55,790 nt of DNA, taken from assembly GCA_026416715.1 (NCBI GenBank), contig JAOAEQ010000009.1, positions 49,262 to 105,051 on the forward strand, given 5' to 3'. A model generated the notes under the pieces. That model saw nothing but the letters and a program-made list of their open reading frames with translations, was not told where the DNA came from and made no database searches. Origin of the DNA: a bacterium (lineage in GTDB: Bacteria; UBP4; UBA4092; JAOAEQ01). Every line of letters begins with the position of its first letter. The first letter of the stretch is position 1. The translations under genes were made by a program, and so were the position numbers. This document shows, one piece after another, positions 16,509 to 24,531 of this stretch.

Positions 16509-17603
16509 ATGGCGGGAAAACCGAAAAAGAAAAGTTTATTAAAAATTAATATTCCTCGTCCGATATCACAGAAGGATATAGCGGTTTTTTCGCGGTCATT
16601 ATCGCTCTTGATTGATGTCGGGGTTCCGTTATTGCGGAGTTTACGAATACTTTCCGAACGAACGAATAATCCGCGGTTAGCGAAAATTGTTAAAGAAATC
16701 GCTGACCATGTTGAAGGAGGTGGGAGTTTATCCGGCGGATTAGCGAAATATCCGCGGATATTCAGGCCGTTAATCATCAGTTTGATTCGGGTTGGAGAAA
16801 CCGGCGGTGTTTTAGAAAGTTCATTACGGCGTATTGCAGAAATGCTGGAGAATCGCATTGCATTAACCAGTAAAATACGGTCTGCGATGATGTATCCTAC
16901 AGTGGCAATAACGGCTTCTCTTGGTGTAGTCATATTTCTGTTAACCTACGTTATTCCGATATTCGTCCCGTTGTTTCAGAAAAAAACACAAGGACAAGTT
17001 AACCTACCGTTACCGACCCAGATTATTCTTACGACATCAGATTTCCTCCGAAATCAATGGGCGATTTATGTGCCTTTATTGATCATCATCATTATCGCCT
17101 TGATTATTTACGGAAGAACTGCTTCCGGAAAATTATTATACGATCGAATTCGATTACGGGTTTGGTTAATTGGTCCGATATTTACCAAACTGGTTATCGC
17201 ACGATTTGCCAGAACGTTAGCAACATTACTCCGCTCAGGAATCGGTTTATTGGAAGGATTACAGATAGCGAAAGATTCGGTTGGTAGTCCGAACGTTGCG
17301 GAAGCGCTTGAAAAAACCCGGGCAGGAATCGAAGCTGGCGGACGGATGGAAGACCAGTTACGAGATTCAATTTTCTTTCCGGGATTAGCGGTAGATTTAA
17401 TTGCGGTCGGTGAACAAGCCGGTCAACTCGAGACGGTACTCCAGCGTCTAGCAGAATCGTATGAACAGGAACTGGATGACCTGATTCACGGAATGACGTC
17501 AGTAATCGAACCGATTTTGATTGTTTTTGTCGGTGGTATTGTTTTATTTATCGCTTTATCTGTTTTCCTACCCTATTTCTCACTGGTTAAAATTATCCAG
17601 TAA
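16509..17603 (+). CDS. Type II secretion / type IV pilus platform protein, GspF/PilC family
   Basis: 364 residues. Two T2SSF domains are visible, about 22-145 and 225-348. The first starts 'DIAVFSRSLSLLIDVGVPL' and includes 'GGSLSGGLAKYP' and 'GETGGVLESSLRRIAEML'; the second has 'ARFARTLATLLRSGIGLLEG' and 'GEQAGQLETVLQRLAESYE'. Three transmembrane segments sit near 147-170, 200-220 and 335-357, with the usual ending 'PILIVFVGGIVLFIALSVFLPYF' region. It is the inner-membrane platform that couples the ATPase to pilin assembly. It is shorter at the N-terminus than many homologues (about 400). It is the last gene of the block. Confidence 0.92.
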   Translation: MAGKPKKKSLLKINIPRPISQKDIAVFSRSLSLLIDVGVPLLRSLRILSERTNNPRLAKIVKEIADHVEGGGSLSGGLAKYPRIFRPLIISLIRVGETGGVLESSLRRIAEMLENRIALTSKIRSAMMYPTVAITASLGVVIFLLTYVIPIFVPLFQKKTQGQVNLPLPTQIILTTSDFLRNQWAIYVPLLIIIIIALIIYGRTASGKLLYDRIRLRVWLIGPIFTKLVIARFARTLATLLRSGIGLLEGLQIAKDSVGSPNVAEALEKTRAGIEAGGRMEDQLRDSIFFPGLAVDLIAVGEQAGQLETVLQRLAESYEQELDDLIHGMTSVIEPILIVFVGGIVLFIALSVFLPYFSLVKIIQ

Positions 17604-17693
17604 TTTTATGAAAGTACCGGGTACCAAGTACAGAAATGAGATAAAGTTCCGGTGCTTGGTACTTCATCCTTCGGACTAGGTACTTTTTAGCTT

Positions 17694-17769
17694 GGGGACG
17701 TAGTTCAGCTGGGAGAACACCACACTGGCAGTGTGGGGGTCACGGGTTCGAGTCCCGTCGTCTCCACCA
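17694..17769 (+). tRNA. tRNA-Ala (anticodon GGC), CCA end encoded
   Basis: A full cloverleaf can be drawn: acceptor stem GGGGACG with CGTCTCC (one G-U), D-stem GTTC/GAAC, anticodon stem CCACA/TGTGG with loop CTGGCAG giving anticodon GGC after U33, T-stem ACGGG/CCCGT with loop TTCGAGT. The CCA is genomically encoded. It lies between the secretion block and the sigma factor gene; no integrase or duplicated tRNA end is seen nearby. Confidence 0.96.
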
Positions 17770-17941
17770 TCTTTAACAGACAAAACCAAATATCGCGATA
17801 CGAAATCCGAAACAAATAGGGAAAAAGAAAAAGAGCATTCCTTAAAATCCCGATTGTAATCCTATCGTTTTTGTTTTTACCTTATAGTTTTTAATTTTTT
17901 AGTACGATTTTCGATATTTGGATTTTAGATTTGTTTATTTT

Positions 17942-18622
17942 ATGGATTCAGATGATACATTATTATTAACCCAGTCCGCTGCTGGAAATGAATCTGCGTT
18001 TGAAACCTTGGTAATCCGATATCAGAAAACTGTTTATTTCGCTGCATATCGGCTGATCCATAATCACGCTGATGCCGATGATATCCTACAAGAAACATTT
18101 ATTCGTCTCTATACGACGCTGCAACAGGGGAAAACTATCGAAAATCTTATCGGCTGGCTCTATCGAACTGCGGTGAATCTTGCTATCGATAAACTTCGGC
18201 AACGAACCCGGTTAAAAGAGACCACAATTGAATCCGCTACGTCGGAATCGACTGAATCTATCCATATCGAAGTACCGGATAACCGAACTCTAGCGCCAGA
18301 TGAAATAGCGATTGGGAATGAGCGCAGAACGATTATCCGTCGTGCGATAGATTCGCTCCCGCTACAGGAGAGAACCATAACCATTCTCCATGATTTAGAA
18401 GGTTTGAAAATTAAAGAGATTGCTGAAATCCTCGATTGTGCTGACGGAACCGTTAAATCGACTCTTTTCCATGCGCATCGCCGGCTCCGGCAAAAACTGC
18501 TCCCATTGATGCTTGAACTCCGTGGGGAAGCTGGAGCGAAAGTTGAGGTATCAGATTCAAAATTGCGCTATACTTCCGGATTAGAACAGAAGAAGGAACA
18601 GCTCGCAACGGTTAAGCGATAA
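17942..18622 (+). CDS. ECF-type RNA polymerase sigma factor
   Basis: 226 residues from ATG 17942; an upstream TTG start adds only low-complexity residues. Region 2 is clear: 'GNESAFETLVIRYQKTVYF' and 'DADDILQETFIRLYTTL', then 'GWLYRTAVNLAIDKLRQR'. Region 4 is 'LPLQERTITILHDLEGLKI' with the helix-turn-helix 'IAEILDCADGTVKSTLFHAH'. Region 3 is missing, as in ECF factors. The C-terminal 30 residues are charged and unique. A zinc-type anti-sigma gene follows after about 150 bp. The target promoters are unknown; exported proteins nearby are plausible clients, which is inference. Confidence 0.92.
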   Translation: MDSDDTLLLTQSAAGNESAFETLVIRYQKTVYFAAYRLIHNHADADDILQETFIRLYTTLQQGKTIENLIGWLYRTAVNLAIDKLRQRTRLKETTIESATSESTESIHIEVPDNRTLAPDEIAIGNERRTIIRRAIDSLPLQERTITILHDLEGLKIKEIAEILDCADGTVKSTLFHAHRRLRQKLLPLMLELRGEAGAKVEVSDSKLRYTSGLEQKKEQLATVKR

Positions 18623-18657
18623 TTTCTTCTTCGACTCCACTCTTCAGCGAAGGTTGT

Positions 18658-18675
18658 ATCCCGATTTCTCGGGAT
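18658..18675. repeat. Short perfect hairpin between sigma and anti-sigma genes
   Basis: ATCCCGA / TCGGGAT (7 bp) with a TTTC loop, preceded by AGGTTG and followed by ATTAGGT. The same flanks surround the structured stretch at 3197-3240, suggesting one dispersed element family. Confidence 0.45.
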
Positions 18676-18770
18676 TAGGTGTAAAGGAGAATTGATACCA
18701 TAAATAGTTCTAACCTTGAGGTATAGCTCGGATCGACGCATTTTACATTTTGCATTGAATCTTTTTGACT

Positions 18771-19007
18771 ATGTTTTGTTATTTCATCCGTAAAAAATTA
18801 GCGGAATATGATGAGGGTGCCCTAGCTCCGAAATCTAAACACAAGGTTGACCAGCATTTAAGTCAGTGCGCGGATTGTATGGGCGAATTATATACGTTGC
18901 GGAAAACCCGGCAGATAGTTGCCGAATTGAATAACGAACCATGTCCACCGGAATCATATTGGCATCAGGTCTGGCAGCGACTTCGCGCGCGATTATTTCT
19001 ACAGTAG
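18771..19007 (+). CDS. Small zinc-binding anti-sigma factor
   Basis: 78 residues from ATG 18771. It contains the anti-sigma zinc finger pattern: 'CYFIRKKLAEYDEGAL', then H-x3-C-x2-C in 'HLSQCADCMGEL', followed by 'LRKTRQIVAEL' and a Trp-rich tail. No transmembrane segment is present, so it would be a soluble, redox- or zinc-responsive inhibitor of the adjacent ECF sigma factor. It lacks any extended sensor domain. The gap between sigma and anti-sigma genes contains a 7-bp hairpin (18658-18675), which could adjust relative expression. Confidence 0.82.
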   Translation: MFCYFIRKKLAEYDEGALAPKSKHKVDQHLSQCADCMGELYTLRKTRQIVAELNNEPCPPESYWHQVWQRLRARLFLQ

Positions 19008-19165
19008 GAGCTCAAAGTAACTTTTTCTACTTAGCTTGAGCCAAGGGTTATCCTGATTTATCGACAGAAAAAGGGCGGTAATCCAAAGCTCATGATGAGT
19101 CGAAAAGCTCAATATAGTTCGACATTATAATTGGCATTTTTGAATTGCTAATATCAGGTTATATT

Positions 19166-19339
19166 ATGAAGAGAAAAAGAATTATCCCTATGGAATCAAC
19201 GATTTATATCGAACCAGATGGAAAAATAAATATTATCAACTACTCGAAAGAAATGGTTGACTTAACAACTGCCTTAAATCCAAACCGAAATAAGCGGATT
19301 ACGAGGTTCCACCCAAATCGGAAAAAGAAACGGAAATAA
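19166..19339 (+). CDS. Small basic protein of unknown function
   Basis: 57 residues from ATG 19166. The first part is a short beta-type segment (STIYIEPDGKINIINY) followed by a helix (SKEMVDLTTALNP); the tail is strongly basic (RFHPNRKKKRK). The 'I.I.PDGKI.I' strand pair resembles the start of the DUF2997 protein encoded further down, but the rest differs. I do not recognise the family. It lies between the anti-sigma gene and the DUF1257-like gene in a run of short genes on one strand, which supports its being real. Confidence 0.5.
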   Translation: MKRKRIIPMESTIYIEPDGKINIINYSKEMVDLTTALNPNRNKRITRFHPNRKKKRK

Positions 19340-19548
19340 ACCTTTACCCTATTATAATCGTCTTAAAAATATCATTTCATTAATTACGAAAAAATTAAAG
19401 GGTATGATTGAATGTTGGTTTTTCGTCTATGGTTAACGGCTACGTTTTTGAGTATAATCAGTGCGCATAACTCATAAACCATATATTTTATCGCGAGCTG
19501 AATCGGTTAACTCAGCTTTAAAAATCTATAGCATCATTTTCCTTGGTT

Positions 19549-20010
19549 ATGAGCGCAGAAATTATTTTACTTCCCTATATAATCGAAAGTTTAAGTGACC
19601 TGCTTGATACCGCTACAACTACTGGCACTCGATTAGGATATTCAATGAAGAAGATAACTCCGCTTGCGGTTAAACCGATTGAACCGCGATTTCGCCAGAT
19701 AGAATTAGCGGTGAATAATAGTGAAGTGGTCGCGAATGGATTAGCTGAAGAAGAACAACTTGAGTTTACGAAAGGAAATATTACGATAACGTTTAAACGT
19801 GACGAACGAAAACGGTTATCCGTTTGCGTTTCCGGAACGACTAAGACTGAAGAGGAATTACGACAAGCTGGAACGGAATTTGCTCACCGGCTGGTTCAGC
19901 AATACGTATATCAGAAAATTAAACGGGAACTGCAACAGCGAAAGTTCGTTATTACAGAAGAAGAAACTACGCCGCAGAATGTTATCCGATTGAAAGTTCG
20001 CCACTGGTGA
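19549..20010 (+). CDS. DUF1257 / Ycf35-like protein
   Basis: 153 residues from ATG 19549. The C-terminal third fits the DUF1257 (Ycf35) ending: 'LVQQYVYQKIKRELQQR', then K-F-V-I-T-EEE and 'NVIRLKVRHW'. The middle 'FTKGNITITFKRDERKRLSV' is a beta sheet. The N-terminus is more divergent. The biochemical function of the family is not established to my knowledge; in cyanobacteria and other bacteria DUF1257 genes lie with a DUF2997 gene and an AAA ATPase. Here a DUF2997 gene follows after about 90 bp, but no ATPase is present. Assignment is by C-terminal motif and context. Confidence 0.6.
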   Translation: MSAEIILLPYIIESLSDLLDTATTTGTRLGYSMKKITPLAVKPIEPRFRQIELAVNNSEVVANGLAEEEQLEFTKGNITITFKRDERKRLSVCVSGTTKTEEELRQAGTEFAHRLVQQYVYQKIKRELQQRKFVITEEETTPQNVIRLKVRHW

Positions 20011-20099
20011 ACCATTGATGCAAACGAATGGAGCCGGATGCGAGCGGATATTGTTTTATACGTGAGAATACGCTAAAAACCATTCAACTTTGATTTTCT

Positions 20100-20312
20100 A
20101 TGCGAAAGAGAAAAATCGAGTTTGAAATTGAAATCGACCCGACCGGAGAAGTGAAAGTCCATATTCAAGGTGTCAAGGGGAAAGGATGTCTGCAGTATGC
20201 GGATTTATTTAAGCATATCGTCGGCGAAATTAAACAGCAAACGCTAACTCCCGAATACTACGAACCGCCGGATACGGATGTTAGCATTTCTATCCAGACT
20301 GAAAATAGTTAA
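20100..20312 (+). CDS. DUF2997 family protein
   Basis: 70 residues. The sequence follows the family pattern: 'IEFEIEIDPTGEVKVHIQGV', then KGKGC, a helix, and 'LTPEYYEPP'. The conserved Cys after GKG is present. Function is unknown. Association with the DUF1257-like gene just upstream strengthens both assignments. A C-terminal 12-residue acidic tail is unique. Confidence 0.7.
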   Translation: MRKRKIEFEIEIDPTGEVKVHIQGVKGKGCLQYADLFKHIVGEIKQQTLTPEYYEPPDTDVSISIQTENS

Positions 20313-20385
20313 TTGCTATTTCGGACGATTTACATTTTAGGAGAGGGTCGTAAGAAAAATAAACTTGATATATTCTGCAGTTAAA

Positions 20386-20667
20386 TTATTTTTTAAACAA
20401 ATTATCAAACTTCGCTTTCGTCTCTTCTTTGCTAGGTTGCCGTTTCGGTTCAGATTCAGCGAACTCGAATTCTTCACAGAAATTGTATTTCTGCCGGTTA
20501 GTGACCCATTCGGTAGTTGAACTCTTGCATTTATTAGATGCGTTCGGGTCATACAGTCGGCAGTTATAACAGCAATGCAAATATGCATGGCATTTGCCGC
20601 AGGTACTCTGGAACGAGAAAGGATGCGATTCCTGATACGGTTCCCCGCAGTTATAACATCTTTTCAT
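20386..20667 (-). CDS. Cysteine-rich zinc-ribbon-like protein
   Basis: 93 residues with ten cysteines in the first 65: CYNCGEP at the start, CGKC, CCYNC, then single cysteines in 'NKCKSS' and 'NFCEEFEF'. The pattern predicts at least two zinc sites. The middle motif 'YLHCCYNCRLYDP' and 'EWVTNRQKYNFCEEFEF' belong to a small conserved family I recall only as hypothetical. It ends in a lysine-rich helix. It is convergent with the DUF2997 gene and lies downstream of the golvesin-deacetylase gene on the same strand (83-bp gap). Role unknown; nucleic-acid or protein binding is conceivable. Confidence 0.7.
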   Translation of the reverse strand: MKRCYNCGEPYQESHPFSFQSTCGKCHAYLHCCYNCRLYDPNASNKCKSSTTEWVTNRQKYNFCEEFEFAESEPKRQPSKEETKAKFDNLFKK

Positions 20668-20750
20668 AAAGAATTGAGTATACTTATTGTTTCTTTTACT
20701 TTTTCGATGATGCTCTTTGCGGCTTCTTAACGCTCTTTGCGGTTAAGTTT

Positions 20751-22415
20751 CTATTCCAACCACCATTCACTCAAAACCACCGGCACAGTATGAATTACAT
20801 CTTTATATACCCACTTCACGCAATCTGCGCGAATCTGTTTGCTTCCACTTCCAACCAGTGAGTTATCCAGCATAACATATCCGTTCGTGTCTGCTGGCAT
20901 TTGATAGGTTCCGATATAGTGCCATCGGTTCGGTTCCCGCGCTTGGTTCAGAATGAAAACTGAATCCCCACTAATCGTTCGAATGGTTACTTTAACCGAA
21001 TCTGCAGCGTTCGTAGTCCCCGCTCCGAACCCGACGAAGATTTCATATTTCCCAGCTTCCTGCAGGTTCGGAACGAATTTCGCTGACTGATAGGTTGCGG
21101 TGCCAATGGCATAATATGCATTCCCATCATAACACTCTTGCGAAATCATATCGTTTGCGGTCGTCTGCCAAGAACCGGTTAAAATAACCGATGCACCTGC
21201 CGGCTGGAAATCGGTTTCAACGATATACGCAACGTTTTTCGAGAGCCGAATCCAGGCGACGCCAGCGGTTTGTAAATCGTACGCAACGGTTAATAACGCA
21301 GGAACAGTGTCATTATATTGGTGGCATATCAGGAGATGGTTATAGTTCGGGGAATATTTTGCACGTTCTGCTATTGATAGAATCCGAGCTTTTGTATCCT
21401 GAACCGACGCACCGTCACCGAATAAATCCCGTTCTGCGGTAAGTAATCCCGTCTGTTTAGCTATATCATAAGCAACGGAATCTGTTATCGTCCGGCTATC
21501 GTAAAAAATCATCCGCCGGTCTCTCAGTTTATTCATAACCACCTGCAGACCGTGCGCAAACTGGCTGAACCGGCTCCCTCGATGATTATTCATACCGATG
21601 ATATAGGGATATTCGGAATTGATATTAGTCGTTAAACAGGATAAAATTTCCGCATCACTCATCCCAATATATAGACAGGTTGCATCCGATGGATTATAAT
21701 TCGGATCTACGGTTGCTTGCATCGGCTGATGCAATATGGTTTCGAGTTCTTTCGCCGCCGCAACGGTTAATACTGACAGGGTATAAGCCTGAAACGGCAT
21801 AACTGCATAGGTTATACTCGAACATTGAGCGAATAGTTGATAGGTATACGTTGACATATCATAAGGGTTCAAGGTTCCTAGGTCATCTACCACGATAGTT
21901 ATCGCTGGTGTAGTAACATCTATCGTTGGTAGACTCGGTGTGCCTAGATAGGTCAATCTGAGCGCATCCGCGATAACTTTAGTTCCCGCACCAGTCCAGT
22001 GGTCAGTCTGGGTTATTCTACCAGCGTTAGTAAATTTGCAGGTTGCTAACGAATGCCAACCGGTGCCGACATAATTCTGCGACCGGATAACTGTTGAAAC
22101 GCCATAATCATCTTCGATAATATATTCCGCAGTTGCGGCATAATTTCCGTTATCGACATAGAACTCGATGAAATAGGTTCCGGTAGGAATCCCATCAATA
22201 GTCCAGACTGCTAACGACGTTCCGATACTTGGACCGACAGCACTGAATTTAAAGTTACCGTTAAAACTGCCAGTTTTATCCAGAATGAACGCGCCGGTTT
22301 TTATACTTAATACTGGGTCTTCTCCATCTAGCACAATCTGATACGCTTGCGTAAAAGATGCACCGAATACTAGCAACAACATGATTATAACCAATTTTAT
22401 ATATTGCATTTCCAT
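20751..22415 (-). CDS. Exported divergent polysaccharide deacetylase flanked by two golvesin-like domains
   Basis: 554 residues with a Sec signal peptide (cut near 'TQA|YQ', residue 25). Residues about 26-160 and 405-540 are golvesin-C-like beta-sandwich domains; each has a G-W/R-W-x-x-(L/I)-G/A-T strand (GTGWHSLATCKF; NRWHYIGTYQM) and ends in an 'ADA/ADC-(L/V)-(R/K)' strand. Between them, about 170-400, is a deacetylase of the YibQ/DUF610 type: 'ITIVVDDLGTLNP' (metal Asp pair), 'ILHQPMQA' (His) and 'IGMNNHRGSRFSQF' (second His site). It probably acts on a cell-wall or extracellular glycan. Both lectin-like domains could position it on the substrate. The gene is divergent from the SUMF1 gene. 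Confidence 0.8.
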   Translation of the reverse strand: MEMQYIKLVIIMLLLVFGASFTQAYQIVLDGEDPVLSIKTGAFILDKTGSFNGNFKFSAVGPSIGTSLAVWTIDGIPTGTYFIEFYVDNGNYAATAEYIIEDDYGVSTVIRSQNYVGTGWHSLATCKFTNAGRITQTDHWTGAGTKVIADALRLTYLGTPSLPTIDVTTPAITIVVDDLGTLNPYDMSTYTYQLFAQCSSITYAVMPFQAYTLSVLTVAAAKELETILHQPMQATVDPNYNPSDATCLYIGMSDAEILSCLTTNINSEYPYIIGMNNHRGSRFSQFAHGLQVVMNKLRDRRMIFYDSRTITDSVAYDIAKQTGLLTAERDLFGDGASVQDTKARILSIAERAKYSPNYNHLLICHQYNDTVPALLTVAYDLQTAGVAWIRLSKNVAYIVETDFQPAGASVILTGSWQTTANDMISQECYDGNAYYAIGTATYQSAKFVPNLQEAGKYEIFVGFGAGTTNAADSVKVTIRTISGDSVFILNQAREPNRWHYIGTYQMPADTNGYVMLDNSLVGSGSKQIRADCVKWVYKDVIHTVPVVLSEWWLE

Positions 22416-22615
22416 TTTGGTGTTTTTTCCTAAATAATGGGAATTGAATTAAAAAGGGTACAATAACACGCTAACTTCTGCAAGTTAAAGTACCATATTG
22501 AATATGTTCGGATGGAACTTTTTTCCCTTCCTAGTCGTCTAATGTAACAAGTATTGTACCGTCTGATAGGTAGCGAACTGCAATCAGAATTGATAGCAAA
22601 ATGAGGAGAACTACT

Positions 22616-23599
22616 ATGAATATCAATCTGGCTAAAACCATAATATCAGTGTGCATGCTCGCAAGCGTTAGCGTAGGATTCACAGCTCCAAATGGAGAAG
22701 CAAAACAATTCAAATTCAGCACCACAATCGAGAAAGAGCGTCCGGAGCTGAATGAAGAAACAAAAAGATTAATTGCAGCGTATCGTAGGGATCCATCCGA
22801 GGCGAATCTGGCGGCATTGAGAAAACAGGTTGAAGTTAATTATGATAAAGTTATTATGCGTAAAAAGGCGAAGCTTGAGGAGTTAAAGCGAACTGCCAAG
22901 GATACATCCAAGGTTCAGGAAATGCAGGAGATTGTAGATGAGGTGATTCAGAACAGAGAAAAACGCATTGAACAAAGCTTGCTCCGTTTCACCGATCCAC
23001 GTCTTCGTCCCGGTTCCCGTTATACCAATGATGGATATTTGCCAGTGCTCGGAGCCGCTCATAACGTATCGATCGCTTACACTCCGGTCACAAACGAAGA
23101 ATATTTCAAATTCATTACGGCAACGGGAAGAAAGCCGCCGAAGGATTGGATTAATGGAATTATGCCTGTTGATAAGGAACGGCATCCCGTGGTGAATGTA
23201 TCCTATGATGATGCCACCGCATATTGTAAATGGCTCTCGGATAGGGATGGGAAAGCAATTTACCGCCTGCCCACCGAAATGGAATGGGAGCTTGCTGCTG
23301 GACACATGCCTAAAGATGCGGATTTCAATTGCGGCGAGAAAAACGGAACGACGCCAGTTGATGCTTATGCAAAAACACTAGCGGCTTGCGGTGCAATCGA
23401 CATGTGGGGTAATTGTTGGGAATGGACTTCTACCAAAATCGCGACTTCCCAAGGCATAGAACCTGGTAAAACTGTTATGGTGGTAAAGGGCGGGTCTTGG
23501 TGTTCAGCTCGGATGAGCTGCCGCACCGAATATAGGGAAGGAAGGGAACCATCGGCTAGCTTCAGTGATGTTGGTTTCCGAGTCGTCCGCGAGAATTGA
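22616..23599 (+). CDS. Exported SUMF1 / formylglycine-generating-enzyme-like protein
   Basis: 327 residues from ATG 22616, with GAGGAG about 8 nt upstream. A signal peptide covers about 1-27. Residues 30-125 form a charged, probably coiled-coil helix. The SUMF1 domain (about 130-327) is shown by 'YTPVTNEEYFKFI', 'HPVVNVSYDDATAYCKWLS', 'YRLPTEMEWELAA', 'DMWGNCWEWTS', 'VVKGGSW' and 'GFRVV'. True formylglycine-generating enzymes have two active-site cysteines; here GGSWC-x5-C is found, with the second Cys aligned and the first shifted by one. No sulfatase gene is nearby. It may act as a binding or oxidising domain. Codon use looks somewhat different from neighbours, and a GC-rich element follows. 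Confidence 0.82.
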   Translation: MNINLAKTIISVCMLASVSVGFTAPNGEAKQFKFSTTIEKERPELNEETKRLIAAYRRDPSEANLAALRKQVEVNYDKVIMRKKAKLEELKRTAKDTSKVQEMQEIVDEVIQNREKRIEQSLLRFTDPRLRPGSRYTNDGYLPVLGAAHNVSIAYTPVTNEEYFKFITATGRKPPKDWINGIMPVDKERHPVVNVSYDDATAYCKWLSDRDGKAIYRLPTEMEWELAAGHMPKDADFNCGEKNGTTPVDAYAKTLAACGAIDMWGNCWEWTSTKIATSQGIEPGKTVMVVKGGSWCSARMSCRTEYREGREPSASFSDVGFRVVREN

Positions 23600-23644
23600 G
23601 ATGTAACTCTATGCAGTCCTGAAAAAGGTCGAACTAGACGGTGC

Positions 23645-23747
23645 GCCCAACGTTAATCCGTGTCACGTCTCGTGCTTGTCGCTTCGCTTCGACACGAGTC
23701 GCACCCCGCTCCCCGGGCAAGCGTAGGTGACCTTGAACGTTCGAGCC
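23645..23747 (-). repeat. GC-rich imperfect palindrome, attC-like
   Basis: On the minus strand the element starts GGCTCGAACGTT and ends AACGTTGGGC; the end fits the integron GTTRRRY core. Internally there is GGTCAC...GTGAC and a strong hairpin CTCGTG...CACGAG (23669-23674 with 23693-23698). The left end would need GCCCAAC for a perfect match and has GCTCGAAC instead. No integron integrase is in the window. Confidence 0.3.
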
Positions 23748-23991
23748 ATTCGGTATAAGCAAACCCTGAAAGTAGAAAGCAGTAAGGTGTAAGCGGCTTA
23801 TTACTAAAAGAACTACTAATTTTATGCCAATTATCCTCATCATTAGCTACAACAAAACCTATCAACTTCGTCCATTGAGAACCAACTTTCAAAAAGTAAA
23901 ACCAAGGGCTAGACTACAAAATCACAAAAGAATATTCTGAAATCCCAACAACTTTTTGAAAGTCTTTTATTTCACGTCTTCTGATAAAAGC

Positions 23992-24021
23992 TTGACAAAA
24001 CTCGTACCCTTACCCTACAAT
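23992..24021 (+). promoter_or_regulatory. Sigma-70-type promoter of the pilin-domain gene pair
   Basis: TTGACA (23992-23997), 18-bp spacer, TACAAT (24016-24021). The predicted leader is about 40 nt and ends with the Shine-Dalgarno GAGAGGA before the ATG at 24071. Confidence 0.6.
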
Positions 24022-24070
24022 GATATAAAATCTCAAGTTATCATCGAGGATAATTCTAAGAGAGGACACT

Positions 24071-24523
24071 ATGAAAAAAGCATTTTTGGTTATGTTCGTA
24101 GTAATCATTATCGCTGGTGGACTATACTTTCTATGGATAAAACCGAAATTAAACCCTGCAGTAACTCCTATCCAACTCACAGGGTCACCAGCTGAAAAGG
24201 AACAGGCTATTAAAAATCAGCTTGCACAAGCGGAGGATGATCTTCGTTCGCTTCATATCGCATTAGATTCCTGGAAAGTTGATAATAAAACTTATCCGGA
24301 TACGTTATTTGTTTTGACAACACCGATTGCATATATAGTTAGGATTCCTACCGACCCGTTCACTCAAAATGCAGTATTCAATTATAAGAAACTCAATGAT
24401 AATGATTTTATTATCTGGAGTATCGGACCGGATGGGAAAAATGATAACGGGCAAATTGTTTATGACCAGAATAACGGATTAACCAGCAGTGGTGATATTA
24501 TTCGGAGACCGAAAACCAATTAA
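24071..24523 (+). CDS. Membrane-anchored protein with GspG-like C-terminal domain
   Basis: 150 residues. Shine-Dalgarno GAGAGGA precedes the ATG. One N-terminal transmembrane segment (about 4-23) lacks a prepilin cleavage motif. Residues about 55-148 resemble the C-terminal domain of major pseudopilins: a helix 'DDLRSLHIALDSWKVDNKTY' with P following, then 'IPTDPF' and 'IIWSIGPDGKNDNGQIVYD', ending in 'GDIIRR'. In GspG this region holds a calcium-binding loop. Similar non-pilin proteins are common in planctomycete-like lineages; their role is unknown. It is paired with a longer paralogue 8 bp downstream. Confidence 0.7.
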   Translation: MKKAFLVMFVVIIIAGGLYFLWIKPKLNPAVTPIQLTGSPAEKEQAIKNQLAQAEDDLRSLHIALDSWKVDNKTYPDTLFVLTTPIAYIVRIPTDPFTQNAVFNYKKLNDNDFIIWSIGPDGKNDNGQIVYDQNNGLTSSGDIIRRPKTN

Positions 24524-24531
24524 ATTCCCAG

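Larger units (their letters stand above)
23600..24070. other. 471-bp gene-free stretch with GC-rich palindrome, gene remnant and promoter
   Basis: The first part (23640-23750) is a GC-rich imperfect palindrome described separately. Minus-strand codons from about 23892 to 23760 read as a plausible protein fragment (KVGSQWTKLIGFVVANDEDNW) that then runs into the palindrome, so this may be a decayed cassette. The end holds the promoter of the next gene. No intact gene is supported. Confidence 0.45.

Noticed and set aside
17618-17690. GGTACCAAGTAC...GTGCTTGGTACT inverted motif before the tRNA as a terminator or regulatory hairpin
   Set aside because: The arms are imperfect and the loop is long with no T-run in the right place; a similar motif near 29765 suggests a degenerate repeat only.
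22531-22725. 64-residue minus-strand ORF with a hydrophobic segment
   Set aside because: It overlaps the signal peptide region of the SUMF1 gene, which has a Shine-Dalgarno and a clear domain.
23634-23892. Two overlapping minus-strand ORFs
   Set aside because: Their C-terminal halves are translations of the GC-rich palindrome; only the first part of one looks protein-like, so I describe a remnant rather than a gene.
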